NCBI GenBank assembly: GCA_015272515.1 | Contig: JACYLN010000113.1 | Span: 1-64,000, forward strand | Source of the DNA: Leptolyngbyaceae cyanobacterium C42_A2020_001 | GTDB taxonomy: Bacteria; Cyanobacteriota; Cyanobacteriia; Leptolyngbyales; Leptolyngbyaceae | Reading direction: 5' to 3' | DNA length: 64,000 bases | Shown here: positions 8,876 through 18,017 of the stretch, piece after piece | Position numbering within the stretch: position 1 is the first letter of the stretch | How the letters are laid out: each line of letters opens with the position of its first letter | Made by a program: the position numbers and the translations under genes | Notes under the pieces: generated by a model | The model's database searches: none | What the model was told of the DNA's origin: nothing | What the model saw: only the letters and a program-made list of their open reading frames with translations

Positions 8876-8962
8876 AGTTCCTTATGCAGGAGGGCTGAAA
8901 ACAACTAACGATACCCTCGGTTTTCTCGATGCAGACGCAACCAGGAACAGAGTTTAACTTGC

Positions 8963-9289
8963 TTAAGAAGCCGTTACCATTGATGCTAACGGTTGGGGAA
9001 TCGTTTCAGAAGGAGCTTGAAACTCCCCAGTGATGACAAATTCTAACCGTAGCTTGAGCCAGGTAATGAATTGAGGATTGGTAGAAATGATCGCGGTCGC
9101 TGGCTGTGGGCAGTTAGCTTTCACCGAGGCAAGTTCTGGTGCTTCCAGGAAAGCAGGCTGATGCACGAGCCAAAAATCGATCGCTTTTTCCTGTTCTTGA
9201 TAGTGACGAGTCCGTTCTTTTAGCACTTCGTCAAGCGGTTCTTCAGACAAAAAGGTTTGGCTCGCGAGGACGTAATAGTAGGTTTGCAT
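8963..9289 (-). CDS. ycf54: Ycf54, Mg-protoporphyrin monomethylester cyclase factor
   Basis: This 108-residue protein is required for full activity of the oxidative cyclase that forms the fifth ring of chlorophyll. Family hallmarks are the start TYYYVLASQTFL, then RTRHYQEQEKAIDFWLV, QPAFLEAPELASVKANCP and FITWLKLRLEFVITGEF. The length is standard. It stands alone on the minus strand between the secreted protein gene and pdxJ. Confidence 0.95.
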   Translation of the reverse strand: MQTYYYVLASQTFLSEEPLDEVLKERTRHYQEQEKAIDFWLVHQPAFLEAPELASVKANCPQPATAIISTNPQFITWLKLRLEFVITGEFQAPSETIPQPLASMVTAS

Positions 9290-9417
9290 AGTTGAGTTGA
9301 TTTTTGGGTCTTTGGAAGCAGCTTGTTAATTGGGTGAGGGAATGCCCCTTGTGGAAAACAGACATCCCAAACAGATAATTTTAGGCAAAACTTAGGACTC
9401 ATGATCCATAACTTTTG

Positions 9418-10140
9418 TTATAGGTTTCCTCGCATTGCCAGTTTCATTTCCCGAACGGCACGTTCCATGCCAACCAAAGCGGCTCGGCTAATGATGGTAT
9501 GTCCGATATTCAATTCTTCCATGCCGGGTAAGCAGGCAACAGGATACACGTTCCAGTAGGTGAGTCCATGCCCAGCATTGACGCGCAGCCCGGCAGCCAA
9601 CGCGCGATCGCATCCTTCCTCTAACAGCTTGAGTTCTTTTCCCCGGTCTAGATCGCTTTTTGCTTCTGCGTATCGCCCCGTATGCAGCTCAATCAATTGA
9701 GCGTTTACAGCCGCTGCTGTCTCAATTTGTTTGGGATCTGCATCAATAAATAGGCTAACGGGAATGCCCGCATCTTGCAGCGCTGTCACAACCTGCTCCA
9801 TACGACTTGCCTGACCTGCGACATCTAGCCCACCTTCCGTGGTGACTTCTTCCCGCCGTTCAGGCACGAGGGTAACGTAATCAGGCTTGATATCCAGGGC
9901 GATCGCAACCATTTCATCCGTTGCAGCCATTTCCAAATTAAGGTGAGTTCGCACCGTTTGCCGCAATAGACGCACATCCCGGTCTTGAATATGTCTGCGG
10001 TCTTCTCGCAAGTGCACGGTGATACCGTCTGCCCCAGCTAACTCTGCTAAAACTGCTGCCGCTACTGGATCTGGCTCCACAGTTCGCCGTGCCTGCCGGA
10101 TGGTTGCGATGTGGTCAATATTTACCCCCAATGTCAACAC
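9418..10140 (-). CDS. pdxJ: Pyridoxine 5'-phosphate synthase
   Basis: PdxJ condenses 1-deoxyxylulose 5-phosphate with 3-amino-2-oxopropyl phosphate to make pyridoxine 5'-phosphate. The TIM-barrel protein opens with [19 protein letters not shown] and contains [19 protein letters not shown] and [10 protein letters not shown]. The frame is open to 10185, but a GTG at 10140 has AGAGGA 9 nt upstream and gives the family's usual 240 residues and N-terminus, so I chose it. It is divergent from the next gene. Confidence 0.94.
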   Translation of the reverse strand: MLTLGVNIDHIATIRQARRTVEPDPVAAAVLAELAGADGITVHLREDRRHIQDRDVRLLRQTVRTHLNLEMAATDEMVAIALDIKPDYVTLVPERREEVTTEGGLDVAGQASRMEQVVTALQDAGIPVSLFIDADPKQIETAAAVNAQLIELHTGRYAEAKSDLDRGKELKLLEEGCDRALAAGLRVNAGHGLTYWNVYPVACLPGMEELNIGHTIISRAALVGMERAVREMKLAMRGNL

Positions 10141-10296
10141 GCCAGAATCTCCTCTGCAACCGCGATCGCCCTTGATTGTAACCAAGAATTGAAACGGCGT
10201 GGGAGAGGTTCTGTGAACTGATCGTCTGCATAGCTGCGAGAAAGGGATTCCAGTTGTAGAATCTAGAGGTGTTTAATTTCAGCAGTTCCCCAGGGA

Positions 10297-11163
10297 TTGG
10301 ATAAGGTGGCTAAGGCTTCATCCCAAGTGGCAAAAGATGTGTTCCGCTGGCGATTTTTGCTTAATGCGTTGCAAGATTTGCCCGTGGAACAAATGGTGAG
10401 TCAGGTTAGCAAGAATTTCTCGTCGCATCGCTGGCAGGGCGCAAAGGGCTGGCTGGTGATCACGGCTGGAGCCGTAACAATGCTCTACTGGAACGGGCGG
10501 CTGTTTTTGGCAATTGGGGCGGGCGTTGCTGTCATGCTGTTGGTGTATCTCATGCATGATTGGAAACCAACGCTGAACGTATCGGAGTTGCGGAAGTTTT
10601 TGCAGGGTTGGAACCAGCCGTTTGTGATAGCGGCGGGAGCAGGGGCGATCGCCACACTCACGACCTACACCGCTGCATCCGTTTGGGCAGATTCTGACAG
10701 TCCGTGGATTGCATCGGGTGCAATTTTGCAAAGTATGGGAACGCTGGCAGTGCTGCTGCTGCTGATTACCCAAATGTTGAATCGACGAGAGCACCGAGAG
10801 CGGACTCACTACAACCGTCTAGTCTCAAATCTAGTAAACGACGATCCCCTGAAGCGGTTGATTGCCGTGCGGCAGCTTACAGAGGCGGTTTCATTGATTG
10901 AGGATGATCTCAGCGATCGCTCTCCTGGTTCAGTGAAAAAACCTTCCCGCAAACACATTGCCGATTACTTTCGCCTCATGCTGACCCGCGAAGACGATCC
11001 AATTGTGCGTGATGCTATTTACGACGGGCTACAAACACTCGACATCGTGCATCAACTCAAGCAAGCCACTGCCCCGCTAATTCAAGTTGCGCCCCGTAAA
11101 TTGGCTCCTGCTAAAGTCCGTTCAACGCGAGCCAGGTCTGGGGCAATGGAGGAATTGCGGTAG
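10297..11163 (+). CDS. Membrane protein with C-terminal helical-repeat domain
   Basis: The 288-residue protein has about four transmembrane segments between residues 50 and 165 (GWLVITAGAVTMLYW, FLAIGAGVAVMLLVYLM, PFVIAAGAGAIATLTTY, MGTLAVLLLLITQML). A cytoplasmic part follows, with an armadillo/HEAT-like helix pattern (DDPLKRLIAVRQLTEAV, IADYFRLMLTREDDP). It probably starts at TTG 10297; a GTG at 10306 is the alternative. I recall cyanobacterial homologues called armadillo-type fold proteins, without a known role. The short basic tail may touch lipids or partners. Confidence 0.7.
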   Translation: MDKVAKASSQVAKDVFRWRFLLNALQDLPVEQMVSQVSKNFSSHRWQGAKGWLVITAGAVTMLYWNGRLFLAIGAGVAVMLLVYLMHDWKPTLNVSELRKFLQGWNQPFVIAAGAGAIATLTTYTAASVWADSDSPWIASGAILQSMGTLAVLLLLITQMLNRREHRERTHYNRLVSNLVNDDPLKRLIAVRQLTEAVSLIEDDLSDRSPGSVKKPSRKHIADYFRLMLTREDDPIVRDAIYDGLQTLDIVHQLKQATAPLIQVAPRKLAPAKVRSTRARSGAMEELR

Positions 11164-11328
11164 AGGGAAGGCGGTGTGATGAGGGAGGTAGAGTGGTTAG
11201 GGGGTGTAGGGAGGTGAGGGAGTGGATGAGTAAGCGAGTGAGTGAAATCCACCTAACTCACCTACCCAACCAACCAATCTTCGATCCTCAATCCCCGATC
11301 CCTTCCCATTCACCCATTCTCGCTTCGC
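11164..11328. repeat. Purine-rich then pyrimidine-rich simple sequence
   Basis: The first half is G/A rich, with repeated GGGAGG- and GAGTG-like words; the second half is C/T rich, with CCAACC and CCCATTC words. It lies between convergent genes. No gene is visible. Confidence 0.6.
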
Positions 11329-12669
11329 TCAATCTCCTGTAATCGAAAGTTCATCGACCCAAATGTAAGGGCACACGCCGGAGGAGGTCAGGTGTCCTTC
11401 GGACTCTACGTAGATGATGGATTTCAGCAGTTCCAGGAAGTCGCCTGCAACGGTTGCCGATTCAATGCTGGTGCGATCGCCTTGGTTCACGAGCCAGCCA
11501 TCAAACGGCAACGAGAAGGAACCTTGCAGTGCCTTAACTCCCGCATGAAGCGCATGAACATCATCAATCAACACGACATTTTCGGCAGTATCCAGGCTGT
11601 ATTCCTGGTCTGCCGATTCGCCTGCAAACACATGGTAAAAGTTGGGACTAACAGAAACTTTTGCACCAATACTGGCATTCCCAGTGGGCTGTGTGTTGAA
11701 TCGTTTGGCGGTGCCTGCGCTGTGAATGAAACCAGTGAGAACGCCATTGGTGATTAAAGGCGTACGACGAGTGGGAGTGCCTTCGCCATCAAAAGTAATC
11801 GGAGCAGCATTGTCAGGATGCAGAGCATCATCAGCCACAGAAAGGAATGGAGAAGCAATTTGAGTACCTAAGGATTCGGGCGTGGAAAGGCTTTGCCGAT
11901 CTAAAATGCTTTGGGCATTAAACAGATTGGAGAAAGCTCCCAGCAAACTCAGAAAGGCTTCTGGTGAAAACACAACGCGGTATTTACCAGTGGCAATTTT
12001 TTGGTAGTTAAGGTGACTAATGGTTTTGTCTGCTGTTTCTTTCAGACAACCATTAATATCCAATTCGGTGATGCTGCGACTAATGCGAAAGGCTCCGGCA
12101 CTGCGCGGCTTTTTCCCGTCTTCTTCGGTTTTGCTATAGAGATAAATGGAGGCAGTGGAACGGGCTTCTTGGCGGTTGGCTCCCTCGCTGTTGAGGTAGA
12201 AGCGATCGCTCAACCGTTGCGCGATGCCGTTATAAGGTACGCCTGCGATCGCCGGATGGGCTGCCATCAAGGTCTTCTCCGCCCCAATCAGCTTCTCTAG
12301 TAAATCGGTGACGGGGACCTGTTCTGCGGGTTCCTTAACGACTGCCACGATCGAGGCTGTCGATTCTGGGCTAAAGTCGGGTACATTTTCCTTGACTCCA
12401 AAAAAACTGGCTTCATAAGCTGTTTTCAGTGCCAGTTCTAAACCTGTGGGATCAACGTCGGTGGTGGAAGTCACGCCCATTGTATTTTCGTCATTCCACA
12501 CCCGCACCGTCACACTGGAACGGCTCGACGCTTTCACCTGATCCGCTTCCCCTTGATCCACTTTGACACTGGTTTCATCCACCGTTGCGCCATAAATATC
12601 AAACTTACGAATGCCAAGCTTTTCAGCAATCTCTTTCGCCTGAGTGGTGAGTTCCTGAATATCGGGCAC
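11329..12669 (-). CDS. tldE: TldE/PmbA-family metalloprotease subunit
   Basis: This 446-residue protein is the non-catalytic partner type of the TldD/TldE heterodimer, known to trim leader peptides and unfolded peptides. Family features are SSVTVRVWNDENTMGVTSTT, the SIGAKVSVSPNFYHVFAGES region, and the conserved C-terminal part (QGSFSLPFDGWLVNQGD, GDFLELLKSI). It lacks the HExxxH zinc motif, as TldE should. The ATG at 12669 starts a typical N-terminus. tldD (16314-17786) lies on the same strand, 3.6 kb upstream, separated by accessory genes. Confidence 0.9.
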   Translation of the reverse strand: MPDIQELTTQAKEIAEKLGIRKFDIYGATVDETSVKVDQGEADQVKASSRSSVTVRVWNDENTMGVTSTTDVDPTGLELALKTAYEASFFGVKENVPDFSPESTASIVAVVKEPAEQVPVTDLLEKLIGAEKTLMAAHPAIAGVPYNGIAQRLSDRFYLNSEGANRQEARSTASIYLYSKTEEDGKKPRSAGAFRISRSITELDINGCLKETADKTISHLNYQKIATGKYRVVFSPEAFLSLLGAFSNLFNAQSILDRQSLSTPESLGTQIASPFLSVADDALHPDNAAPITFDGEGTPTRRTPLITNGVLTGFIHSAGTAKRFNTQPTGNASIGAKVSVSPNFYHVFAGESADQEYSLDTAENVVLIDDVHALHAGVKALQGSFSLPFDGWLVNQGDRTSIESATVAGDFLELLKSIIYVESEGHLTSSGVCPYIWVDELSITGD

Positions 12670-12950
12670 GATTCTGTCCTCTTTTGACGATATCTACCGT
12701 TTATGTTGCTTTCAAACCTTAAGGTAGGCAGGTTCACATTGCCTATTCTCTAGTATGACGGATTGCATCGAAGCCATCATGCTAAACCTGGCGATCGCGA
12801 TCGCTAGCGTCAGACACGACATCACCGCCACTCGGCATGATTCAGAAACCTGATAGCTGACTGCATCCAGGGACGTTCAGAAGGATAGATGTACGTAAAC
12901 GGCTCTTGATAAGATTGGCGATACCAGGCTGAGAAATTGGTGGAGAAGAT
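12670..12950. other. Non-coding gap between tldE and the toxin-antitoxin cassette
   Basis: These 281 bp lie between divergent units. They include a dense GCGATCGCGATCGC stretch near 12792. I see no gene. Confidence 0.4.
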
Positions 12951-13163
12951 ATGGGCAATAACATTCGAGAATTAATTGATGCCCAAATCGACAAGGTTGG
13001 TGATAACAATTTAGACGAGCTTTACGTGACTATTAAACAATTTGTCCAAGTAAAAGTGGCATCTCAGCCGAATGTTTTGGTTCGGTTGAAACAAATCAAG
13101 ATCCAGGCTCCTGAAGATTTTGCCCAGAATCTTGATCAATATTTGTACAATCAAAGTTACTGA
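12951..13163 (+). CDS. Small antitoxin-like protein
   Basis: This 70-residue acidic and helical protein begins with IRELIDAQIDKVGDNNLDEL, like the N-termini of cyanobacterial DUF2281-type antitoxins, and ends in KIQAPEDFAQNLDQYLYNQ, a tail I associate with solitary antitoxin-like proteins. It has no enzymatic motif. It is 14 bp upstream of the ribbon-helix-helix antitoxin and probably co-transcribed with it. The start ATG has GGAGAAGAT before it. Function is inferred from context. Confidence 0.6.
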   Translation: MGNNIRELIDAQIDKVGDNNLDELYVTIKQFVQVKVASQPNVLVRLKQIKIQAPEDFAQNLDQYLYNQSY

Positions 13164-13177
13164 TTGCTTGAACTAGC

Positions 13178-13438
13178 ATGACAACCGTTAAGACAACTGT
13201 TTTATTGCAGCAATCCTTGCTGGAGAATGCCGACGCGATCGCTAGAGCAACCAATGTCTCTCGCGATCAGGTGTTAGAGATGGCTTTGACGCAATTTGTT
13301 CAACACTACCAGCAGCATCAAGCCTTTACGCTCGATGTCATCAATGAAGCCTATGCGGATGCTCCTGACTCTGACGATGAGCGATCGCTTCTGGGAATGC
13401 GCTGTATCCATCGCCAAGTTTTGGAGAATAACGATTGA
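13178..13438 (+). CDS. Ribbon-helix-helix antitoxin (MazE-type partner)
   Basis: The 86-residue protein opens with a ribbon-helix-helix pattern: the strand VKTTVLLQQ, then helices SLLENADAIARATN and SRDQVLEMALTQFVQHY. The acidic tail (AYADAPDSDDERS) probably wraps the toxin. Its stop codon overlaps the TTG start of the toxin by 4 nt (TTGA), which indicates translational coupling. Antitoxins of this class bind their own promoter, so the gap before 12951 is the likely operator. Confidence 0.8.
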   Translation: MTTVKTTVLLQQSLLENADAIARATNVSRDQVLEMALTQFVQHYQQHQAFTLDVINEAYADAPDSDDERSLLGMRCIHRQVLENND

Positions 13439-13788
13439 TTCAGCAGGGTGATGTTTTCTGGATTGATCTGGAAGAACCCATTGGTTCCAGTCCTGATTAT
13501 CGTCGTCCTCATGTGGTGATTCAAAATAACCTGATGAATCGTAGCCAGATTAATACGGTGATTGTTTGTGCATTGACAACAAATCTAAGACGAGCAAAAG
13601 CGCCTGGAAATGTTTTGCTGGAAGCTGGAGAAGCTGACCTACCCGATCAAAGTGTTGTAAATGTCTCTCAAATTTTTACCGTCGATAAAGCCCAACTCGT
13701 AGAAAAAATTGGCACGTTATCCGCTGAAAGAATTCGTCACATTTTAGAAGGGATTCGCTTGTTAACGGAACCTTTAGAAGCGGAGTAG
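13435..13788 (+). CDS. MazF/PemK-family mRNA interferase toxin
   Basis: This 117-residue toxin is expected to cut single-stranded mRNA at short motifs. Family features are QGDVFWIDLEEPIGSSPDYRRPHVVIQN at the start (Arg-Arg-Pro-His), the TVIVCALTTNLRRAKAPGNV core, and the SVVNVSQIFTVDK motif with the conserved Ser/Thr region. It starts at TTG 13435, inside the antitoxin stop codon. Length and motifs are complete, so it appears functional. Confidence 0.9.
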   Translation: MIQQGDVFWIDLEEPIGSSPDYRRPHVVIQNNLMNRSQINTVIVCALTTNLRRAKAPGNVLLEAGEADLPDQSVVNVSQIFTVDKAQLVEKIGTLSAERIRHILEGIRLLTEPLEAE

Positions 13789-13880
13789 GCGAATCGCTCT
13801 CCCTCCAGCCAATCCCATCCACTAGAGAAACCTGCTACTATCGTGTCAAATTCATTTAACAAAAAGAATTTCAGGGCAGT

Positions 13881-14153
13881 ATGGGTGACAAACCAGATTC
13901 CCAGAACAGCGCCGCTAGCTTTTTAGCAAAGATCAATACTCGTGTTTTAGGGTTCATTGCCCTCGTTTCAGCAGTTGCTGGATTTGCTGCCAAACTCTTT
14001 GGCAAAGATGACACAAGCATTTGGATTTTCAGTGCGTTGGGAGTCTCTGCCGCTTGTCTGTGGCTCATCTGCTTACATAATGTCTTCCTGCAAAAGCCAG
14101 AGACACCGGACAAAGGAACAATCTGTACTACCACGAGCAATTTTTATCTTTGA
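13881..14153 (+). CDS. Small membrane protein, possibly truncated
   Basis: I do not recognise this 90-residue protein. Two hydrophobic helices (about 22-40 and 48-68) follow a polar N-terminus, with a short cytoplasmic end FLQKPETPDKG. The sequence after the stop has another frame that stays open to 14253 and reads plausibly (AIFIFEARGTTVPTAESIEL). The gene may therefore be a frameshifted remnant of a longer protein. It lies between the toxin and the PD-(D/E)XK-like gene. Confidence 0.45.
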   Translation: MGDKPDSQNSAASFLAKINTRVLGFIALVSAVAGFAAKLFGKDDTSIWIFSALGVSAACLWLICLHNVFLQKPETPDKGTICTTTSNFYL

Positions 14154-14347
14154 GGCACGAGGAACGACGGTACCAACTGCTGAATCAATAGAACTATCAA
14201 ATGAAAACAGCATCACCAATGTGACTAGTAAGCTCTTATCAAAGATTCTGTAAATGCTGCAACTTGACAATTGAGGGAAATTTAGGTTTAGGAATGTATG
14301 AACAATTTAAATTTAGCAGAAGTATTGTGATTGTGAACATTATCCTC

Positions 14348-14974
14348 TCACTCGGTTACAAGTTCCCCTAGTCGCCGCAGGATGCTGAGGACGGTGTAGA
14401 GTTCGTTATCCTGGCGATAGAGGGAGAATTCATCGGAGAGGATGTATTGAGGGGCGCTTTGTTTAAGCAGTTTGATGAAGATGAAATGGCTACCATTGGT
14501 GACTAGGCCAAAAATCGGTTTATCTATAGCGGAACTGCTCATCATGTAGAGCAATGCCTGGGGAGTGGCTTTTGCCAAACTAAAGGCTTTGTTTTTCGGT
14601 TCAATCACTGTCACCCAAAGCCGTTGTCGCAGGATCAATACATCAACCTTGCCCTGCACGATCGCCCCTTCATCTTCCGCCGCGATCGTCACCTCAACCT
14701 CAGCGCGGGGGTAAAAGGGATGGTGAAAAAAGCGGGCAAAAAACAGCAAGGGTGAGAGGACAGCCATTTTGACGACTTCTTCATGCAAGGGGTAACGTTC
14801 CAAAGAAAGAAAGTCGGCTTTAACCTGATCTAGCCATTGGCGTTCCGTCTCTGTTGTCGATGGCAGGTTTTCTTGCCACTCCAAAAAGGATGATGAGTCA
14901 AACGATCGCTGAAGGTTGAACTTCTCCTCAACCTCATACAGTGCTAAATCTTTGGCTTGAATCGTCTGCACCAT
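14348..14974 (-). CDS. PD-(D/E)XK-like protein, restriction HsdR N-terminal type
   Basis: This 208-residue protein resembles the stand-alone N-terminal nuclease-like domain of type I restriction R subunits, common in cyanobacteria. The putative nuclease core is GKVDVLILRQRLWVTVIEPK, in which Asp, Glu and Lys sit in the D-Xn-(D/E)-X-K order. The C-terminal helices (SILRRLGELV) close the protein. No helicase or methylase partner is present nearby, so a DNA restriction role is unproven. It is on the minus strand, upstream of tldE. Confidence 0.7.
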   Translation of the reverse strand: MVQTIQAKDLALYEVEEKFNLQRSFDSSSFLEWQENLPSTTETERQWLDQVKADFLSLERYPLHEEVVKMAVLSPLLFFARFFHHPFYPRAEVEVTIAAEDEGAIVQGKVDVLILRQRLWVTVIEPKNKAFSLAKATPQALLYMMSSSAIDKPIFGLVTNGSHFIFIKLLKQSAPQYILSDEFSLYRQDNELYTVLSILRRLGELVTE

Positions 14975-15042
14975 TGGCTTTTGCCACAGCTACAAATTAA
15001 TTGATCCAAATGAGTAATATTATCTGCGATCGCTCGTCTTCC

Positions 15043-15621
15043 CTACCGTCCTGCGCTTAACAGAGTTGCTGCCGTAAGGTTGAGGGTGCCGAATTGGGGA
15101 GAGACGATCGCTTGCTCTCCCTAGTAAACTTGCTCCTCGTATAAGCCATCGACCCATTCCAGTACCGTCACTTTTGGGGCGATCGGGTCAACAATCCAAT
15201 ACTCCGGAATCTGCCGTGCAGCATACTCGGTGCGCTTGTAGCGGTAGTCGCGGTTTTCTTGCTTCGGGCTAACCACTTCTACAACAAGCGATGGTGGCGG
15301 CATATCGTAGGTGATTAAATCTTGGCTTGTTCCCTCCAATGCTGTTGCAACTTCTTCTGACAAAACGACTAAATCGGATTGTCGTGCGGTTGCTTGATAG
15401 CCGCTGACTGCAATCTGCGCTCCAATACTCAAACGGTAGTAAGGAATTCCAAGTTGCAAAAAATAGGCGAATAGGAAAGAGGCAATTTGGTGATTGAGGT
15501 AGCTTTCGGGTGGGATCGGCATTAGTTGCCCGTTGACCAATTCGTAGCGGGTATCGGTACCATCGTCATAGTTCAGATAGTCCTCAAGGGTCATCAGCTT
15601 AGTGGCGATCGACTTTGTCAT
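15043..15621 (-). pseudogene. Uma2-family nuclease gene with in-frame TAG
   Basis: The reading frame from ATG 15621 encodes 166 residues of a Uma2-type (PD-(D/E)XK-fold) protein (TLEDYLNYDDGTDTRYELVNG; PPPSLVVEVVSPKQENRDYRYKR; PEYWIVDP), then stops at TAG 15121-15123 after EEQVY. Reading on in the same frame gives 25 more residues, GEQAIVSPQFGTLNLTAATL then LSAGR, before TAG at 15043-15045. That is the expected Uma2 C-terminus (compare IEGLRLTAAQIL in the copy at 31976). So one nonsense change truncates a protein of 192 codons. The core is intact and the short form may still fold. Confidence 0.8.
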
Positions 15622-15626
15622 TGCTC

Positions 15627-16301
15627 TTAGGAGGGTTGAAGTTGAGTAACAAAGGCTTGATGCTCCGGAGTCTGAAGACCAACTTGCAATTCAGCTAGAA
15701 CGATCGCTAAATCACCTTGTAGTAGGGCGGGCACTGCCAACCATAAACCAGGAAAAACTAAGCTTTTGATTGTTCCGTTCTCATTGGGTGACAAGTTCTG
15801 ATAATCGCCCTCTTGCAGGCTGAACCAATCCACGCGGCGATCGCCCACCTGCCAGACGAGATATTCCTGGACTGCGTTGCGTCGGTAGGCTCTCAATTTC
15901 TCATTCAAGTCATAGGAAGCACTGCTGGCAGCGACTTCTACGATTAACTCTGGTGCTCCCTGAACATACCCATCGGCATCGATGCGCGATCGCCCTCCCG
16001 CTGCCGGTTCCAGTCGAAGTAATCCATCTGGCTGTGGCTCATTGTCTAAATCAAGGCGAATGGTGGCATTATCGCCGATGTCAACACAGGGAGTTGCAGC
16101 ACAATAGGTAAACAGCCATCCCATAATGTGGGCGTGGGGTCTACCATGATTCACGATTCGGACTGGCGATGCCATGTAGACTTTTCCTTCAATCAGTTCC
16201 GCTTTTTTGACGGTCGGCATGGCATTGTAACGTCGCTCAAACTCATTGCGAGTGAGGCGATCGCCATTTTCCAGTGGGGGAATGTTCAGGGAGAGCGTCA
16301 T
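15627..16301 (-). CDS. Uma2-family nuclease-like protein
   Basis: This 224-residue protein of the Uma2 (DUF820) family has a PD-(D/E)XK fold and is very abundant in cyanobacteria, with no settled role. Visible signatures are RRYNAMPTVKKAELIEGKVY, NATIRLDLDNEPQPDGLLRL (Asp), APELIVEVAASS (Glu-Val-Ala) and KLRAYRRNAVQEYLVW. It begins 12 bp after the tldD stop, on the same strand, and lies 5 bp before the broken Uma2 copy, so it may be transcribed with tldD. Confidence 0.88.
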   Translation of the reverse strand: MTLSLNIPPLENGDRLTRNEFERRYNAMPTVKKAELIEGKVYMASPVRIVNHGRPHAHIMGWLFTYCAATPCVDIGDNATIRLDLDNEPQPDGLLRLEPAAGGRSRIDADGYVQGAPELIVEVAASSASYDLNEKLRAYRRNAVQEYLVWQVGDRRVDWFSLQEGDYQNLSPNENGTIKSLVFPGLWLAVPALLQGDLAIVLAELQVGLQTPEHQAFVTQLQPS

Positions 16302-16313
16302 AGGCTTGAAGGA

Positions 16314-17786
16314 TTAACGACCGCCAACAGTGATGGAATCGACCTTGAGATGCGGTTGCCCCACGGTCGTGTAGATACTGCCGCTGACGGAACCACAGAA
16401 GCCAGGAGCCAGAGATAAATCTTGCGAACACATGGAGATTTTGTTCATGATCTCTTTTGCTTCACCGATCAGGGTTGCGCCCTTGAGCGGTTTGGTGACT
16501 TTGCCGTTTTCAATCAGGTAGGCTTCATCCACACCGAAGTTGAATTGTCCGGTTGCGCCAACACTGCCGCCGCCCATCTTCTTGCAGTAAATGCCTTTAT
16601 CGATCGAGGCAAACAGGTCATCAATCGAGTATTCACCCGTGGCGATGTAGGTATTCCGCATCCGAGAAGCGGCAGCGAAGGTGTAATCCTGGCGGCGACC
16701 GCTACCTGTCCGGGGGTGTCCGGTGCGAATGGAGCCTGCGCGATCGGCGATGAAGTTTTTGAGTACGCCTTTTTCAATCAATAGCGTGCGTTGGGCGGGC
16801 ATTCCTTCATCATCCATATCGATCGTACCGAAGGCATTGGGGGAAAGTCCTTCATCCCAGGCTGTGAGGTTTTCGTGGGCAATCTTTTCGCCTTTTTTGT
16901 CGGCAAAGGGGGTGGTGCGTTTTTCGATCTGGGTGGTTTCTAACAAGTGCCCGCAGGCTTCGTGGAAGATCACTCCACCAAGCTCATTGGCCATCACAAC
17001 GGGGTAGGTGCCAGATTCAACAAAATCGGCATACAGCATCTTGCCAGCAGATTCAGCGATGTCTTCGGCAGTGTGGCTGAAGTTCCAACCGCGCAGGAAG
17101 TTGGGGTCACTGGTGTCACCCAGTCGGCGGGCGATCGCTGTCCGGTGAGCACCATCGGCACACAGCAACATGGAAGCAACCGTTTGAGTTAAGCGAATGT
17201 CTCTGGCGAACGTGCCATCGCTGGAAGCAATCAACACTTCTTGCCAATCACGAAAGTAGCTAGTACGGCGAGATTGAATGTGGTTGGCAACTTGTTGCAG
17301 GTGAGAGTTGGCAGACAATAGCACATCGCCCATTTCTCGCATGGAAGTGCATTGACTCAACCAGTTTTCTTTTTCGCGCAGAGTGGCGTAGTCGCGCAGG
17401 GGTTCCAGGTTAATTTCGGGGATGAAGGCACCGGGTGCTGGGAGTTGTAAGCCCAAAATCGACAAACCTTTTTCCAGGGCGGCTTTAAGTCCGTTAAAGG
17501 AGAGATCATTAGTGCTGACGTAGCAATCGGCGTGACCTCGAAAGACGCGAACTCCAGCCCCTGTGGAGAGGCGAGGGGAAATGCTGGTAATCGAGTCATC
17601 TTCGGCTAGACAGCTAATATAGTTGACGCGCTCCAGAAAAAACTCAATAAAATTGGCTCCGGCGGCTCTGCCTAAACCCAACAAGGTAGACAGAGGCGAT
17701 TCCCAAGTTGCATCAAACCGATCTGTAGTCGAGGTATATTGCAGGTTTGGGAGTTCTTTGGAACGGAGAAGAGGTGTGGCAAGCAT
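16314..17786 (-). CDS. tldD: TldD metalloprotease subunit
   Basis: This 490-residue catalytic subunit of the TldD/TldE protease carries the zinc motif HEACGH, with His275, Glu276 and His280. Family signatures also include [33 protein letters not shown] and the [12 protein letters not shown] end with the conserved Cys. The complex is known to process leader peptides and to degrade unfolded peptides through a narrow tunnel. The start ATG lies at 17786. It precedes two Uma2 genes; its partner tldE lies 3.6 kb downstream on the same strand. Confidence 0.94.
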   Translation of the reverse strand: MLATPLLRSKELPNLQYTSTTDRFDATWESPLSTLLGLGRAAGANFIEFFLERVNYISCLAEDDSITSISPRLSTGAGVRVFRGHADCYVSTNDLSFNGLKAALEKGLSILGLQLPAPGAFIPEINLEPLRDYATLREKENWLSQCTSMREMGDVLLSANSHLQQVANHIQSRRTSYFRDWQEVLIASSDGTFARDIRLTQTVASMLLCADGAHRTAIARRLGDTSDPNFLRGWNFSHTAEDIAESAGKMLYADFVESGTYPVVMANELGGVIFHEACGHLLETTQIEKRTTPFADKKGEKIAHENLTAWDEGLSPNAFGTIDMDDEGMPAQRTLLIEKGVLKNFIADRAGSIRTGHPRTGSGRRQDYTFAAASRMRNTYIATGEYSIDDLFASIDKGIYCKKMGGGSVGATGQFNFGVDEAYLIENGKVTKPLKGATLIGEAKEIMNKISMCSQDLSLAPGFCGSVSGSIYTTVGQPHLKVDSITVGGR

Positions 17787-17860
17787 AGGGTTCTCGGCTG
17801 CTTTGCGTACTGAGCAAATGACAAACTATTCTTCAACTATAAGAGGCATTTCGCCTGGAA

Positions 17861-17937
17861 GGTCAAAGTGGGAACACTGGTAAAGGTAGTCCCATCTTTA
17901 TTCTTTTGGGTAAGACCAATTTTGACTAAAGCTCTAT
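17861..17937 (+). repeat. Dispersed hairpin repeat, weak copy D
   Basis: This candidate fourth copy has GTCAAAG at 17862-17868 pairing with TTTTGAC at 17920-17926 (one wobble), followed by TAAAGCTCTAT. It lies upstream of the broken dipeptidase gene. Primary similarity to the other copies is low apart from the stem and tail. Confidence 0.3.
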
Positions 17938-18017
17938 TCTAGAGGTCTGGGATTTTTTTGTCTTGAAAGTCCCTGTGCTGTGAAAGCGCAGATTCCTGAA
18001 ACGTTGCTGGTATTGAT

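Noticed and set aside
14348-14974. A restriction-modification system
   Set aside because: Only an HsdR N-terminal-like domain is present. No helicase, methylase or specificity subunit is found nearby.
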